NCBI GenBank assembly: GCA_021799755.1
Contig: JAJYZU010000012.1
Coordinates: 1-16,753, forward strand
Source of the DNA: Thermoplasmata archaeon
Lineage (GTDB): Archaea; Thermoplasmatota; Thermoplasmata; Thermoplasmatales; Thermoplasmataceae
Length of the DNA stretch: 16,753 bases
Reading direction: 5' to 3'
Positions 5,930 through 16,753 of the stretch are shown here, one piece after another; positions within the stretch are counted from its first letter, which is position 1; the number at the start of each line of letters is the position of its first letter. Both the position numbers and the translations under genes were made by a program. Below the pieces are notes generated by a model. It had not been told where the DNA came from. It made no database searches and saw only the letters and a list, made by a program, of their open reading frames with translations.

Positions 5930-6193
5930 ATGGCGAGAGTTAACGTGCTTAAACACGAAATGGTACCAGAACATTATATAGTGGCAAAGAAGGAAGAGGA
6001 AACCCTTTTAAAGCAATTGGGAATATCGAAGGACTTGCTTCCTAGAATTAATAGAAGCGACCCAGCAATAAAGGCTCTTGAAGAAATTAATGGTCAGATT
6101 GAAGAGGGTACTATAATTAAGATTATCAGGAAGAGTCCTACTGCTGGAACATCTACATACTATAGGGTAGTGGAAAGTGGTGTCTTTAAATGA
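5930..6193 (+). CDS. rpoH: DNA-directed RNA polymerase subunit H (Rpo5)
   Basis: An 87-residue subunit, homologous to the C-terminal domain of eukaryotic Rpb5, that sits at the downstream-DNA side of the polymerase. The family signature is clear: an N-terminal [10 protein letters not shown], a central [21 protein letters not shown], and the hallmark [22 protein letters not shown] near the end (the longer stretch spans roughly residues 59-81). An upstream ATG at 5924 would add only Met-Thr; 5930 has proper Shine-Dalgarno spacing and gives the normal start, [10 protein letters not shown]. The stop overlaps the rpoB start in ATGA. It is the first protein gene of the polymerase operon and starts 18 bp after tRNA-Lys, leaving no room for a promoter of its own. 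Confidence 0.96.
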   Translation: MARVNVLKHEMVPEHYIVAKKEEETLLKQLGISKDLLPRINRSDPAIKALEEINGQIEEGTIIKIIRKSPTAGTSTYYRVVESGVFK

Positions 6194-9100
6194 AGGAGAT
6201 TATTGATTCGTTTTTTAAGAAGGAAGGTGCAGTTAACCATCAGATAGAACCCATGAACTATTTTCTGGCAACCAAGGACAATCCAAACAACATAATGCAG
6301 ATGATTGTCGACGAGACAAAGGTTACGGATGATGACGATTTCGGCACCTTGATTCTTGACAAGTCCAAGACCGGCGGCAGGGACATAAGAATTCTTTTTG
6401 GGAGAGTCAAGGAAAACGGCAAATATGTTGGAGACTCTACAATCTGGGTTGAGAAGCCGGAAATCAAGGAAGCTTCTGGTGCTTCGAATCAGATCACCCC
6501 AAACGAGGCCAGACTCAGGGACCTCAACTATATGGCACCGATAATGCTAAAGGTGGGAATCATAGAGGATGGCGTCCAGAAAGATTACGAAACGATCAAG
6601 ATCGGTGACATGCCGGTTATGGTGCGCTCAAAGATATGCACCCTTTATGGCGAAAACCTTGACAATTATATAGAAAAGAACAACGGTCCCGTCAATGGAA
6701 CCAGGGAGGAGAAGCTTCAGTATGTCGGGGAAGATCCCAACGACCCCGGAGGTTACTTCATAATCGGAGGTTCCGAGCGCGTCATAGTTTCACTGGAGGA
6801 TCTTGCACCAAACCGGATCCTTATAGAATCTGAGGAAAAGTACGAGACAAGAGTTGAGGTGGCAAAGGTGTTCTCTCAGAAGGGAGGATTCAGGGCGCTC
6901 ACGTCACTGGAAAAGGGAAATGATGGAATTATTAATGTTTCAATTCCAAGTGTCGCTGGAACCATTCCACTGGTCATACTCATGCGAACTCTCGGCATGC
7001 AGAAAGATGTTGAAATTCACGACGCAATCAGGTCTGTTCCTGAGATGGAACCTATTATCTATGCAAATATTGAGGAAGCGAAAAATATAAAGATCCTGCC
7101 TCCAAACGGTATCAATACCACAGAGGATGGTATTGCTTATCTCGAAAAGAGATTTGCCTCTGGACAGGCAAAGGAATACAGGGAAAAGAAAGTTTCACAG
7201 ATGCTAGACAAATCACTTCTTCCTCACCTTGGGGACTCTCCTGATGACAGGCTCAAGAAGGCAATCTATCTTGGAAGAATGGCAAGATCGCTTTTGGAAT
7301 TGAGTCTAGGAATCAGGAAGGAGGATGATAAAGATCACCTTTCCAACAAGAGGATAAAGCTTTCCAGTGATCTGCTGGATGAACTTTTCAGAGGAGCTTT
7401 CCAAGCTGTCATGAAGGATCTCAAGTACCAGCTGGAAAGAACCTATAACAGAAAGAAGGGAATCAGGCTCAAACCTGCGGTAAGGCAGGATCTGCTCACA
7501 CAGAAAATGCTCCACGCAATGGCAACAGGAAACTGGACGGGCGGAAGAACCGGAATTTCCCAGCTGCTTGACAGGGTGTCCAACGTTAGTACAATGAGCC
7601 ATCTGAGGAGAATAATATCGCCGCTGACAAGATCCCAGCCACACTTCGAGGCGAGGGACCTTCACCCCACACAGTGGGGAAGAATATGCCCGAATGAAAC
7701 CCCCGAGGGACAGAACTGCGGACTTGTCAAAAATGCTGCACTCATGATAAATGTTACAGAGGGTATAGATCCTTCTGACGTAATGCAGGTACTCAACGAT
7801 CTTGGAGTGGGTGAAATCAGGGAAGAGAGACCGGATGCAGGCAGGGTTTACCTGAATGGTGACCTTGTGGGATACCATGACAATCCATCCGAATTGACAA
7901 ATCAGATAAGATCAAAGAGACGGAATGGGGAAATATCCCATGAAGTGAACATAAAATATGACTCCAAGACCAGCGAGGTTGTAATCAACTGTGACAGGGG
8001 CAGGCTCAGGAGGTTATTGCTTGTTCTCAACAACGGGAACACACTTATAGATTCAAAAATTCTGAAAAAGGTTGGTAACGGCGATTACACAATCCCGGAC
8101 CTGTTGAAGATGGGAGTCATCGAATGGATAGATGCTGAGGAGGAAGAGAATCTCTATGTTGCAGTCTATGCTTACGAACTTCCTGACACGTGCCCACACT
8201 GCCACAACTATCTTTACAGAAGCATGGTTAAATGGGAGGACCCGGGAAAAGTGACAGCGCAGGCTCCAGAGGAATTCGAACTCAGATGCCTTTCCTGCAA
8301 CGGTCTCCTGAAGGCCAGAAGTCTTCTCACCACAGAGCACACACATCTTGAAATCGATCCAGCGCTCATTCTTGGTGTCGTGGCATCAATGATTCCGTAT
8401 CCTGAGCATAACTCATCCCCAAGAATCACAATGGCAGCCGCAATGACGAAACAGTCCATCGGTCTGGCAGCCACTAACTTCAGGATAAGAAGCGACACCA
8501 GAAGCCATGTGCTCCACTATCCGCAGATCCCGCTCGTCAAGACGCGCATAATGGATTACGTTAATTATCAGAAAAAACCTGCTGGGCAGAACTTCGTTGT
8601 CGCTGTGCTGTCTTACCAGGGATACAATATTCAGGATGCAATAGTCTTCAACAAAGCTGCCATTGAAAGGGGAATCGGAAGGAGCTCATTCTTCAGAACA
8701 TATACTGCCGAAGAAAGAAGATACCCCGGTGGCCAGGAGGATCGTTTCGAGATCCCTACCCACGATGTTCTTGGTGCAAGAGCAGAGGAATTTTACAAGA
8801 ATCTTGACGAGAACGGCATAATATTCCCTGAATCATATGTCGAAGGTTCAGACGTCCTTGTTGGCAAAACCTCTCCCCCGAGATTCCTCGAAGAGGGAGG
8901 AGACAAGCTTGGGCCACAGAGAAGAAGAGAATCATCCATCACAATAAGGCCGAACGAGAAAGGATTCGTGGACAATGTTATCCTCACTGTTTCAGAGAGC
9001 AACAGCAGGGTTGTGAAAATAAAGGTAAGGAGTGACAGAACCCCTGAAATTGGCGATAAATTTGCATCAAGACACGGTCAGAAGGGAGTTATCGGAGTTG

Positions 9101-9791
9101 TGGTGCCACAGGAGGACCTCCCGTTCACTGAGGATGGAATAATTCCGGATATAGTGTTCAACCCTCATGCAGTCCCTTCCAGAATGACAGTCGGTCATAT
9201 TCTCGAAATGATTGGCGGGAAAGTTGCATCGATGAAGGGTGAGATCATTGACGGTACAATATTCAGCGGGGAACCCGAGGAGAGCCTCAGGCAGCAGCTT
9301 GAAAAATACGGTTTCAGAAAATCGTCTACGGAGATAATGTATGACGGCATACTTGGAACGAAGTACAAGGCAGATATATTCACCGGCGTGATATATTACC
9401 AGAAACTGCACCACATGGTTGCAGGCAAGTTCCATGCCAGATCCAGAGGCCCAGTGCAGATACTCACCAGACAGCCTACAGAGGGCCGTTCGAGACAGGG
9501 AGGTCTCAGGTTTGGGGAGATGGAGAGGGATACCCTTATTGCCCATGGGGCCGCAATGGTGATCAAGGACAGGCTTCTGGATCAGAGCGACGGTACAGTT
9601 CTTTATGTGTGCGGAAATCCAGACTGCGGGCATCTTGCCATATATGACAGGAGAAAGGGCACACTGAGATGTCCGGTCTGTGGCAATACAGGGAATATAC
9701 ATCCCGTGGAGACGAGTTATGCATTCAAGCTGATGAGAGACGAACTTTCTACAATGGGTGTTATGATGAGATTGGTTCTTGGTGACTTGAA

Positions 9792-9795
<4 letters not shown>
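6190..9795 (+). CDS. rpoB: DNA-directed RNA polymerase subunit B (Rpo2), single fused polypeptide
   Basis: A 1201-residue second-largest catalytic subunit. It is one protein, whereas many other euryarchaea split it into B'' and B'. Landmarks: [16 protein letters not shown] (from about residue 497), [15 protein letters not shown] (from residue 808), [12 protein letters not shown] (955-966, active-centre region with Lys957 and Lys965), and a C-terminal zinc site with C1141, C1146, C1161 and C1164. An extra four-cysteine element, C668/C671 and C700/C703, interrupts the segment between [14 protein letters not shown] and THLEIDP, where related subunits usually have a short link; it looks like an inserted zinc ribbon. 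Fused archaeal B subunits I know are somewhat shorter, consistent with this insertion. The start overlaps the rpoH stop (ATGA), with GGTG at 6179-6182 as a likely ribosome-binding site. The gene appears intact, with no intein or frameshift. Confidence 0.98.
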
Positions 9796-13978
<4,183 letters not shown>

Positions 13979-13996
13979 TTGACTTGATGTGATTGG

Positions 13997-14425
13997 ATGA
14001 AGGACGTTACTATAGACAACAAAATAATGGGCTATATAGCCCTTTTTGAAAAAATGACCAGGACAGAGCTCAAGGAGTGCCTTGAAAACGAGGATATGGT
14101 AATATTCATAGTGGGCGAGAAAAGGATAAGCGAGATATTCGAAAGAAACCAGGATATAATGGCGAATCTAAGGGAAAGAGTTAACAAGCACGTTCTTGTG
14201 GCAGAGTCCTCAAGGGATCTCCTCACTTTTGTAAGAAACCTGCTTTACCGGTATTCGCTCAGGGAAATCCACATTACGTGGAAGAACGGACAGACCGATA
14301 TCCAGGTATCCGTGGAGCAGGAGGAGGTCGGAAAGGTCATAGGCAAGGAAGGCAGGAACATAAAACTCTTCAGGGATGCCGTTGGAAGATTCTTTCCCAT
14401 AAAATCTATGTCTGTCAAGCAGTGA
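13997..14425 (+). CDS. nusA: NusA-like KH-domain RNA-binding protein
   Basis: A 142-residue archaeal NusA-like protein: tandem KH domains without the polymerase-binding N-terminal domain or S1 domain of bacterial NusA. The second KH domain has a clear GKEG loop (residues 116-119) in VGKVIGKEGRNIKLF; the first is more divergent (IVGEKRISEIFE, about residues 38-49). It is the standard partner gene downstream of archaeal rpoA2 and is presumed to act in transcription elongation, termination or RNA handling. It starts 18 bp after rpoA2, with TGTGAT at 13988-13993 as a weak ribosome-binding site. Ribosomal protein L30e, often encoded between rpoA2 and nusA in other euryarchaea, is absent here. Confidence 0.9.
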   Translation: MKDVTIDNKIMGYIALFEKMTRTELKECLENEDMVIFIVGEKRISEIFERNQDIMANLRERVNKHVLVAESSRDLLTFVRNLLYRYSLREIHITWKNGQTDIQVSVEQEEVGKVIGKEGRNIKLFRDAVGRFFPIKSMSVKQ

Positions 14426-14430
14426 ACGAT

Positions 14431-14463
14431 AATATTTATTGAATGCAATATATTTATATTATA
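14431..14463 (+). promoter_or_regulatory. A/T-rich promoter region upstream of aIF1A
   Basis: Two TATA-like boxes occur: AATATTTATT (14431-14440) and ATATTTATATTATA (14449-14462). They would start transcripts near 14462 and near 14478-14480. The first would keep the GGTGTGA ribosome-binding site within a leader. Their presence suggests that the RNA polymerase operon ends with nusA and a new transcription unit starts here. Confidence 0.6.
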
Positions 14464-14487
14464 TTAAAAAATTAGGGTGTGACAATT

Positions 14488-14835
14488 ATGAGTGATGGAG
14501 ATGGAAATAACAATTACGACCCGGAATCCGAAACGGCAAGGGTTATATTGCCAAACAGGAGGAAGGGGGAGATGTTCGGGATAGTTGAAAAACTGTCAGG
14601 GGCATCAAGGCTTACGGTGATGTGCGAGGATGGATACACAAGAAGCTCCAGGATTCCCGGAAAGATGAAGAAGAGAATGTGGATCAGGGAAAAGGATCTC
14701 GTTATAGTCAAGCCATGGGAATTCCAGAAGGAGAAAGCAGACGTGGAATACAGGTACACACAGACACAGGCCAACTACCTGAGCAGAAGCAAGCTGCTCC
14801 CGGAGATAATTGACATATTCAAGAAGACCTACTGA
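14488..14835 (+). CDS. eif1a: Translation initiation factor aIF1A
   Basis: A 115-residue S1/OB-fold factor that binds the A-site region of the small ribosomal subunit during start-codon selection, homologous to eukaryotic eIF1A and bacterial IF1. The OB core runs from RVILPNRRKGEMFGIVEKLS through RLTVMCEDGYTRSSRIPGKM to WIREKDLVIVKPWEF, followed by a C-terminal helix. The N-terminal tail is acidic and Asn-rich (MSDGDGNNNYDPESE), as is common in aIF1A. I start at ATG 14488 rather than an in-frame GTG at 14479, because GGTGTGA at 14476-14482 would then be the ribosome-binding site with a 5-nt spacer. It leads a group with rio1, dim2 and initiator tRNA. Confidence 0.95.
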   Translation: MSDGDGNNNYDPESETARVILPNRRKGEMFGIVEKLSGASRLTVMCEDGYTRSSRIPGKMKKRMWIREKDLVIVKPWEFQKEKADVEYRYTQTQANYLSRSKLLPEIIDIFKKTY

Positions 14836-14842
14836 TTAGCAA

Positions 14843-14857
14843 TGTATATGTTTATTT
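14843..14857 (+). promoter_or_regulatory. TATA-like region of rio1
   Basis: TGTATATGTTTATTT is centred about 27 bp before the ATG at 14877. There is no Shine-Dalgarno site before that ATG, so rio1 could have its own leaderless transcript besides read-through from aIF1A. Confidence 0.45.
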
Positions 14858-14876
14858 GCAGCATAAGAAGCATTTG

Positions 14877-15644
14877 ATGACAAAACCCGTAGCAAACGAC
14901 CCCTCTGCGCTGACCAGGCTCCTGAACAGCGACGAATTCAAGTTTACCGAGAATTTCGGCAGGAAAACCCAGTCACTGGTTTTCGATTCAAGGACCATCA
15001 AGGCGTTATATGAGTTTCTGGTAAAATACAAGATCGATTATGTTGATTATCCGATCTCAAGCGGAAAGGAATCCGTGGTTTTCAAGGCCCAGCTTAAGGG
15101 CAGACCCATAGCATTGAAGATATACAAGATGTCGACGCTGAAGTTCCAGAATATACGAATATACATCGACGGTGATTACAGGTTCGCAAAGGAGCGGATA
15201 TCCCGATCAAAATTTGTGTACGTCTGGGCAAGAAAGGAATTTTCAAACCTCCAGTCACTGACGGAAGCCGGCGTACGATGCCCGGTGCCAATAGCGTTTC
15301 ACAAGAACCTTCTTGCAATGAGTTTCATTGGCACGAAGCAGAGAGCTGCCCCACAGATAAAGGATGCAGTGTTTGATGCAAGTGCGGTATACAGGGAGGT
15401 GTCAGAAATGATGAGGAACACGTACCAAAAGGCCGGCATAGTTCACGCTGACCTGAGTGAATACAACATCCTCTATTACAGGAAAAGGTCATATTTCATC
15501 GACGTGGCCCAGGGTGTCACCGTTCAGCATCCATCTGCAGATATTTTCCTGAAAAGGGACATAAGTAATATAACTCAATTTTTCATTAAGAAAGGAGTGG
15601 ACTGCAGTACAGAAGATTTGTACAGATATATAAAGGAGGACTGA
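14877..15644 (+). CDS. rio1: RIO1-type serine kinase/ATPase
   Basis: A 255-residue atypical protein kinase of the RIO1 family, needed for late maturation of the small ribosomal subunit. In order: a nucleotide-binding loop SSGKESVVF (residues 61-69), the ATP-anchoring lysine in IALKIYK (Lys81), the catalytic loop HADLSEYNI (190-198; Asp192, Asn197), and the metal-binding DVAQGV (Asp209) that replaces the DFG of ordinary kinases. The arrangement fits RIO1, and no N-terminal winged helix of the RIO2 type is seen. I choose the ATG at 14877 over an upstream TTG at 14856, because a TATA-like box lies about 27 bp before the ATG and the extra residues would be unremarkable. It sits between aIF1A and dim2, both of which act on the small subunit. 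Confidence 0.95.
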   Translation: MTKPVANDPSALTRLLNSDEFKFTENFGRKTQSLVFDSRTIKALYEFLVKYKIDYVDYPISSGKESVVFKAQLKGRPIALKIYKMSTLKFQNIRIYIDGDYRFAKERISRSKFVYVWARKEFSNLQSLTEAGVRCPVPIAFHKNLLAMSFIGTKQRAAPQIKDAVFDASAVYREVSEMMRNTYQKAGIVHADLSEYNILYYRKRSYFIDVAQGVTVQHPSADIFLKRDISNITQFFIKKGVDCSTEDLYRYIKED

Positions 15645-15650
15645 AGTTGT

Positions 15651-16199
15651 ATGATAGTGGGAACAATTAAGATTCCCCGGGAAAGGGTTCCGGTTCTTAT
15701 AGGAACCAGAGGAAGCACCAAGAAGAGGATTGAACACATGGGGAAAAGCAAGCTGGAAGTTGATTCAGACAGCGGCGTGGTGCAGGTTCTCCAGTATGAT
15801 GATCCAATTCTCTCGATGCTCACCACAAACGTTGTGAAGGCCATAGGAAGGGGATTCAACCCGGAAAAAGCCGAAGCTCTTTACAATCCGGACATGCAGC
15901 TTATTGTAATTTCGCTCAGAGACTTTGCCAAACCGGGTTCCAGAAGAATGGAGGACATCAAGGGCAGGATTATCGGGAGAGCCGGCAAGACACGGAGGAT
16001 CATAGAGGAGCTGAGCTCTTCGTTCATATCAGTATATGGAGATACTGTTTCCGTAATTGCAGATCATGTTTCCCTCAGCTATTCAATCGAAGCGGTGCAG
16101 ATGATAATTCAGGGGAAAAGACAGAGAACCGTCTACCAGTATTTGGAAAAGAAGTTCCGCGAACTGAAGTTCAAAAGACTTGAAGAATCATTCGAATGA
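15651..16199 (+). CDS. KH-domain ribosome maturation protein, archaeal Dim2/Pno1
   Basis: A 182-residue RNA-binding protein with two KH domains. The first has a GTRG loop (residues 18-21) and the second a GRAG loop (109-112) in GRIIGRAGKTRRIIEEL. The C-terminal tail is basic and helical (GKRQRTVYQYLEKKFRELKF), as in the Dim2/Pno1/Krr1 family. Family members bind near the 3' end of small-subunit rRNA during maturation. In archaea Dim2 is also reported to interact with aIF2-alpha, so a link to initiation is plausible. GGAGGA at 15635-15640 overlaps the end of rio1 and lies 10 nt before the ATG, so translation is probably coupled to rio1. Initiator tRNA follows downstream. The family is clear; the exact archaeal role is inferred. 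Confidence 0.92.
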   Translation: MIVGTIKIPRERVPVLIGTRGSTKKRIEHMGKSKLEVDSDSGVVQVLQYDDPILSMLTTNVVKAIGRGFNPEKAEALYNPDMQLIVISLRDFAKPGSRRMEDIKGRIIGRAGKTRRIIEELSSSFISVYGDTVSVIADHVSLSYSIEAVQMIIQGKRQRTVYQYLEKKFRELKFKRLEESFE

Positions 16200-16240
16200 A
16201 AATTTCCGGAATATTCCGCTGCATTGCATGAAGCCAGCAC

Positions 16241-16263
16241 CATTATAAACAAACATTATATTG
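16241..16263 (+). promoter_or_regulatory. TATA-like boxes upstream of initiator tRNA
   Basis: CATTATAAA (16241-16249) and CATTATATT (16255-16263) lie about 40 and 26 bp upstream of the tRNA 5' end. The second would start at or near the mature end; the first would leave a short leader. Confidence 0.5.
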
Positions 16264-16284
16264 CCTCTTCCAATAACCCGGTGA

Positions 16285-16359
16285 AGCGGGGTAGGGTAGT
16301 TAGGAAATCCCGACGGGCTCATAACCCGTAGATCGATGGTTCAAATCCATCCCCCGCTA
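16285..16359 (+). tRNA. Initiator tRNA-Met (anticodon CAU)
   Basis: A 75-nt cloverleaf. The acceptor AGCGGGG (16285-16291) pairs with CCCCGCT (16352-16358), with A16359 as discriminator. The anticodon stem ACGGG/CCCGT encloses loop CTCATAA with anticodon CAT at 16320-16322. The T stem GATGG/CCATC encloses TTCAAAT. Two features mark it as initiator rather than elongator or Ile2: the first acceptor pair is A1-U72, and three consecutive G-C pairs (GGG/CCC) close the anticodon loop. The D stem has three G-C pairs and a weak fourth position. No intron; CCA is not encoded. Confidence 0.94.
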
Positions 16360-16366
16360 TTTTTTT
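16360..16366 (+). terminator. Oligo-T terminator of initiator tRNA
   Basis: Seven consecutive T residues follow the discriminator base directly, a typical archaeal termination signal. It lies in the 20-bp gap before the convergent hemD stop. Confidence 0.7.
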
Positions 16367-16379
16367 GTGAGCCATTGAT

Positions 16380-16753
16380 TCAGCAGTACGTATCCGAGAT
16401 GGCCTTCACAAGGGTTTCTATATCCGAATCCCCTTCTGGCGGATCTGTACCGATACCCATATTTCTGAGTGCAGATGCAGTCGGATCACCGATTGCGAAA
16501 ACCTTCAGGCCGATTTCTTTGGTATCGATATTCATAGAATGCAGTATTTTTCCGAAAATCCTTGCTTCCATTGATGACGTTACAAGGATCCCGAAATAGT
16601 TTCCGGTTTTCAGCTCGTTTCCAAGTTCTGTTGCGACATTCTCTTCCAGATCATACAGTCTGATCTCAGCCACCTCATACGATCTGCCCGAGAGTTCATT
16701 CATGAGCACAGGGCTCCCAGAACTGCTTCTGGCCACCATTATCCTCGTTCCGC
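16380..16753 (-). CDS. hemD: Uroporphyrinogen-III synthase, C-terminal part
   Basis: The gene is cut by the right edge; only its 3' part (about 124 codons) is seen, continuing upstream through GTRIMVARSSS rather than starting at the internal ATG at 16739. The enzyme closes and inverts hydroxymethylbilane to uroporphyrinogen III, the branch point to sirohaem, haem and cobalamin. The visible portion fits the second half of the two-domain fold: a strand-helix start (RIMVARSSSGSPVLMNEL), VAEIRLYDLE, GILVTSSMEARIF (the conserved T-S-x-x-A segment), VFAIGDPTASALRNMGI (the I-G-x-x-T-A-like segment) and a final helix. HemD diverges strongly in sequence, so the call rests on this motif order. It runs towards the initiator tRNA and lies on the same strand as hemB at the other edge. 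Confidence 0.82.
   Translation of the reverse strand, partial: GTRIMVARSSSGSPVLMNELSGRSYEVAEIRLYDLEENVATELGNELKTGNYFGILVTSSMEARIFGKILHSMNIDTKEIGLKVFAIGDPTASALRNMGIGTDPPEGDSDIETLVKAISDTYC

Noticed and set aside
16207..16218. Perfect 12-bp palindrome CGGAATATTCCG just after dim2
   Set aside because: A few such palindromes are expected by chance in 16.7 kb, there is no T tract after it, and the arms leave little or no loop for a terminator hairpin.
16285..16359. CAU-anticodon tRNA as elongator Met or Ile2
   Set aside because: The A1-U72 pair and the GGG/CCC anticodon stem are initiator features in archaea.

Overview
The window is archaeal and most likely from the Thermoplasmatales or a close relative. 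The RNA polymerase genes encode archaeal subunits: H, a single fused B, and split A'/A''. The 5S rRNA gene stands alone and resembles Thermoplasma 5S. TATA boxes lie about 25 bp upstream of leaderless ATGs, genes inside operons carry GGTG(A)-type Shine-Dalgarno sites, and arginine is mostly AGG/AGA. The genus cannot be fixed from the sequence alone. Nearly all of the window is core information-processing machinery. There is no CRISPR array, insertion sequence, prophage or obvious defence system.

Left part (1-2620): the 5' end of hemB (minus strand, running off the edge) diverges from a small unrecognised gene at 204-578. That gene converges on a RecA/KaiC-superfamily ATPase of the GvpD-like type (575-2032, minus). 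About 590 bp without a firm gene follows. It holds only a candidate 36-codon leaderless ORF and the promoter of an isolated 5S rRNA gene (2623-2743).

Middle-left (2744-5837): a histidine phosphatase gene begins 28 bp after the 5S rRNA. Then come a TrpRS-type class I aminoacyl-tRNA synthetase and, converging on it, mtnA (minus). The 265 bp between mtnA and tRNA-Lys carries an A/T-rich box that could work in both directions and a nested inverted repeat that may be a structured RNA.

Middle-right (5838-14425): tRNA-Lys(UUU), then rpoH, rpoB, rpoA1, rpoA2 and a NusA-like KH protein. The four polymerase genes overlap start-to-stop by 4 bp. Only 18 bp separates the tRNA from the rpoH start, and the only clear TATA box lies upstream of the tRNA. 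The tRNA and the polymerase operon are therefore probably one transcript. Two features look lineage-specific: a four-cysteine insertion in RpoB and an N-terminal extension of about 110 residues on RpoA''.

Right part (14426-16753): aIF1A, the RIO1 kinase and the KH protein Dim2/Pno1 are followed by initiator tRNA-Met. This is a coherent group for small-subunit maturation and translation initiation. The window ends inside hemD (minus, C-terminal part only), so haem/sirohaem synthesis genes sit at both edges.
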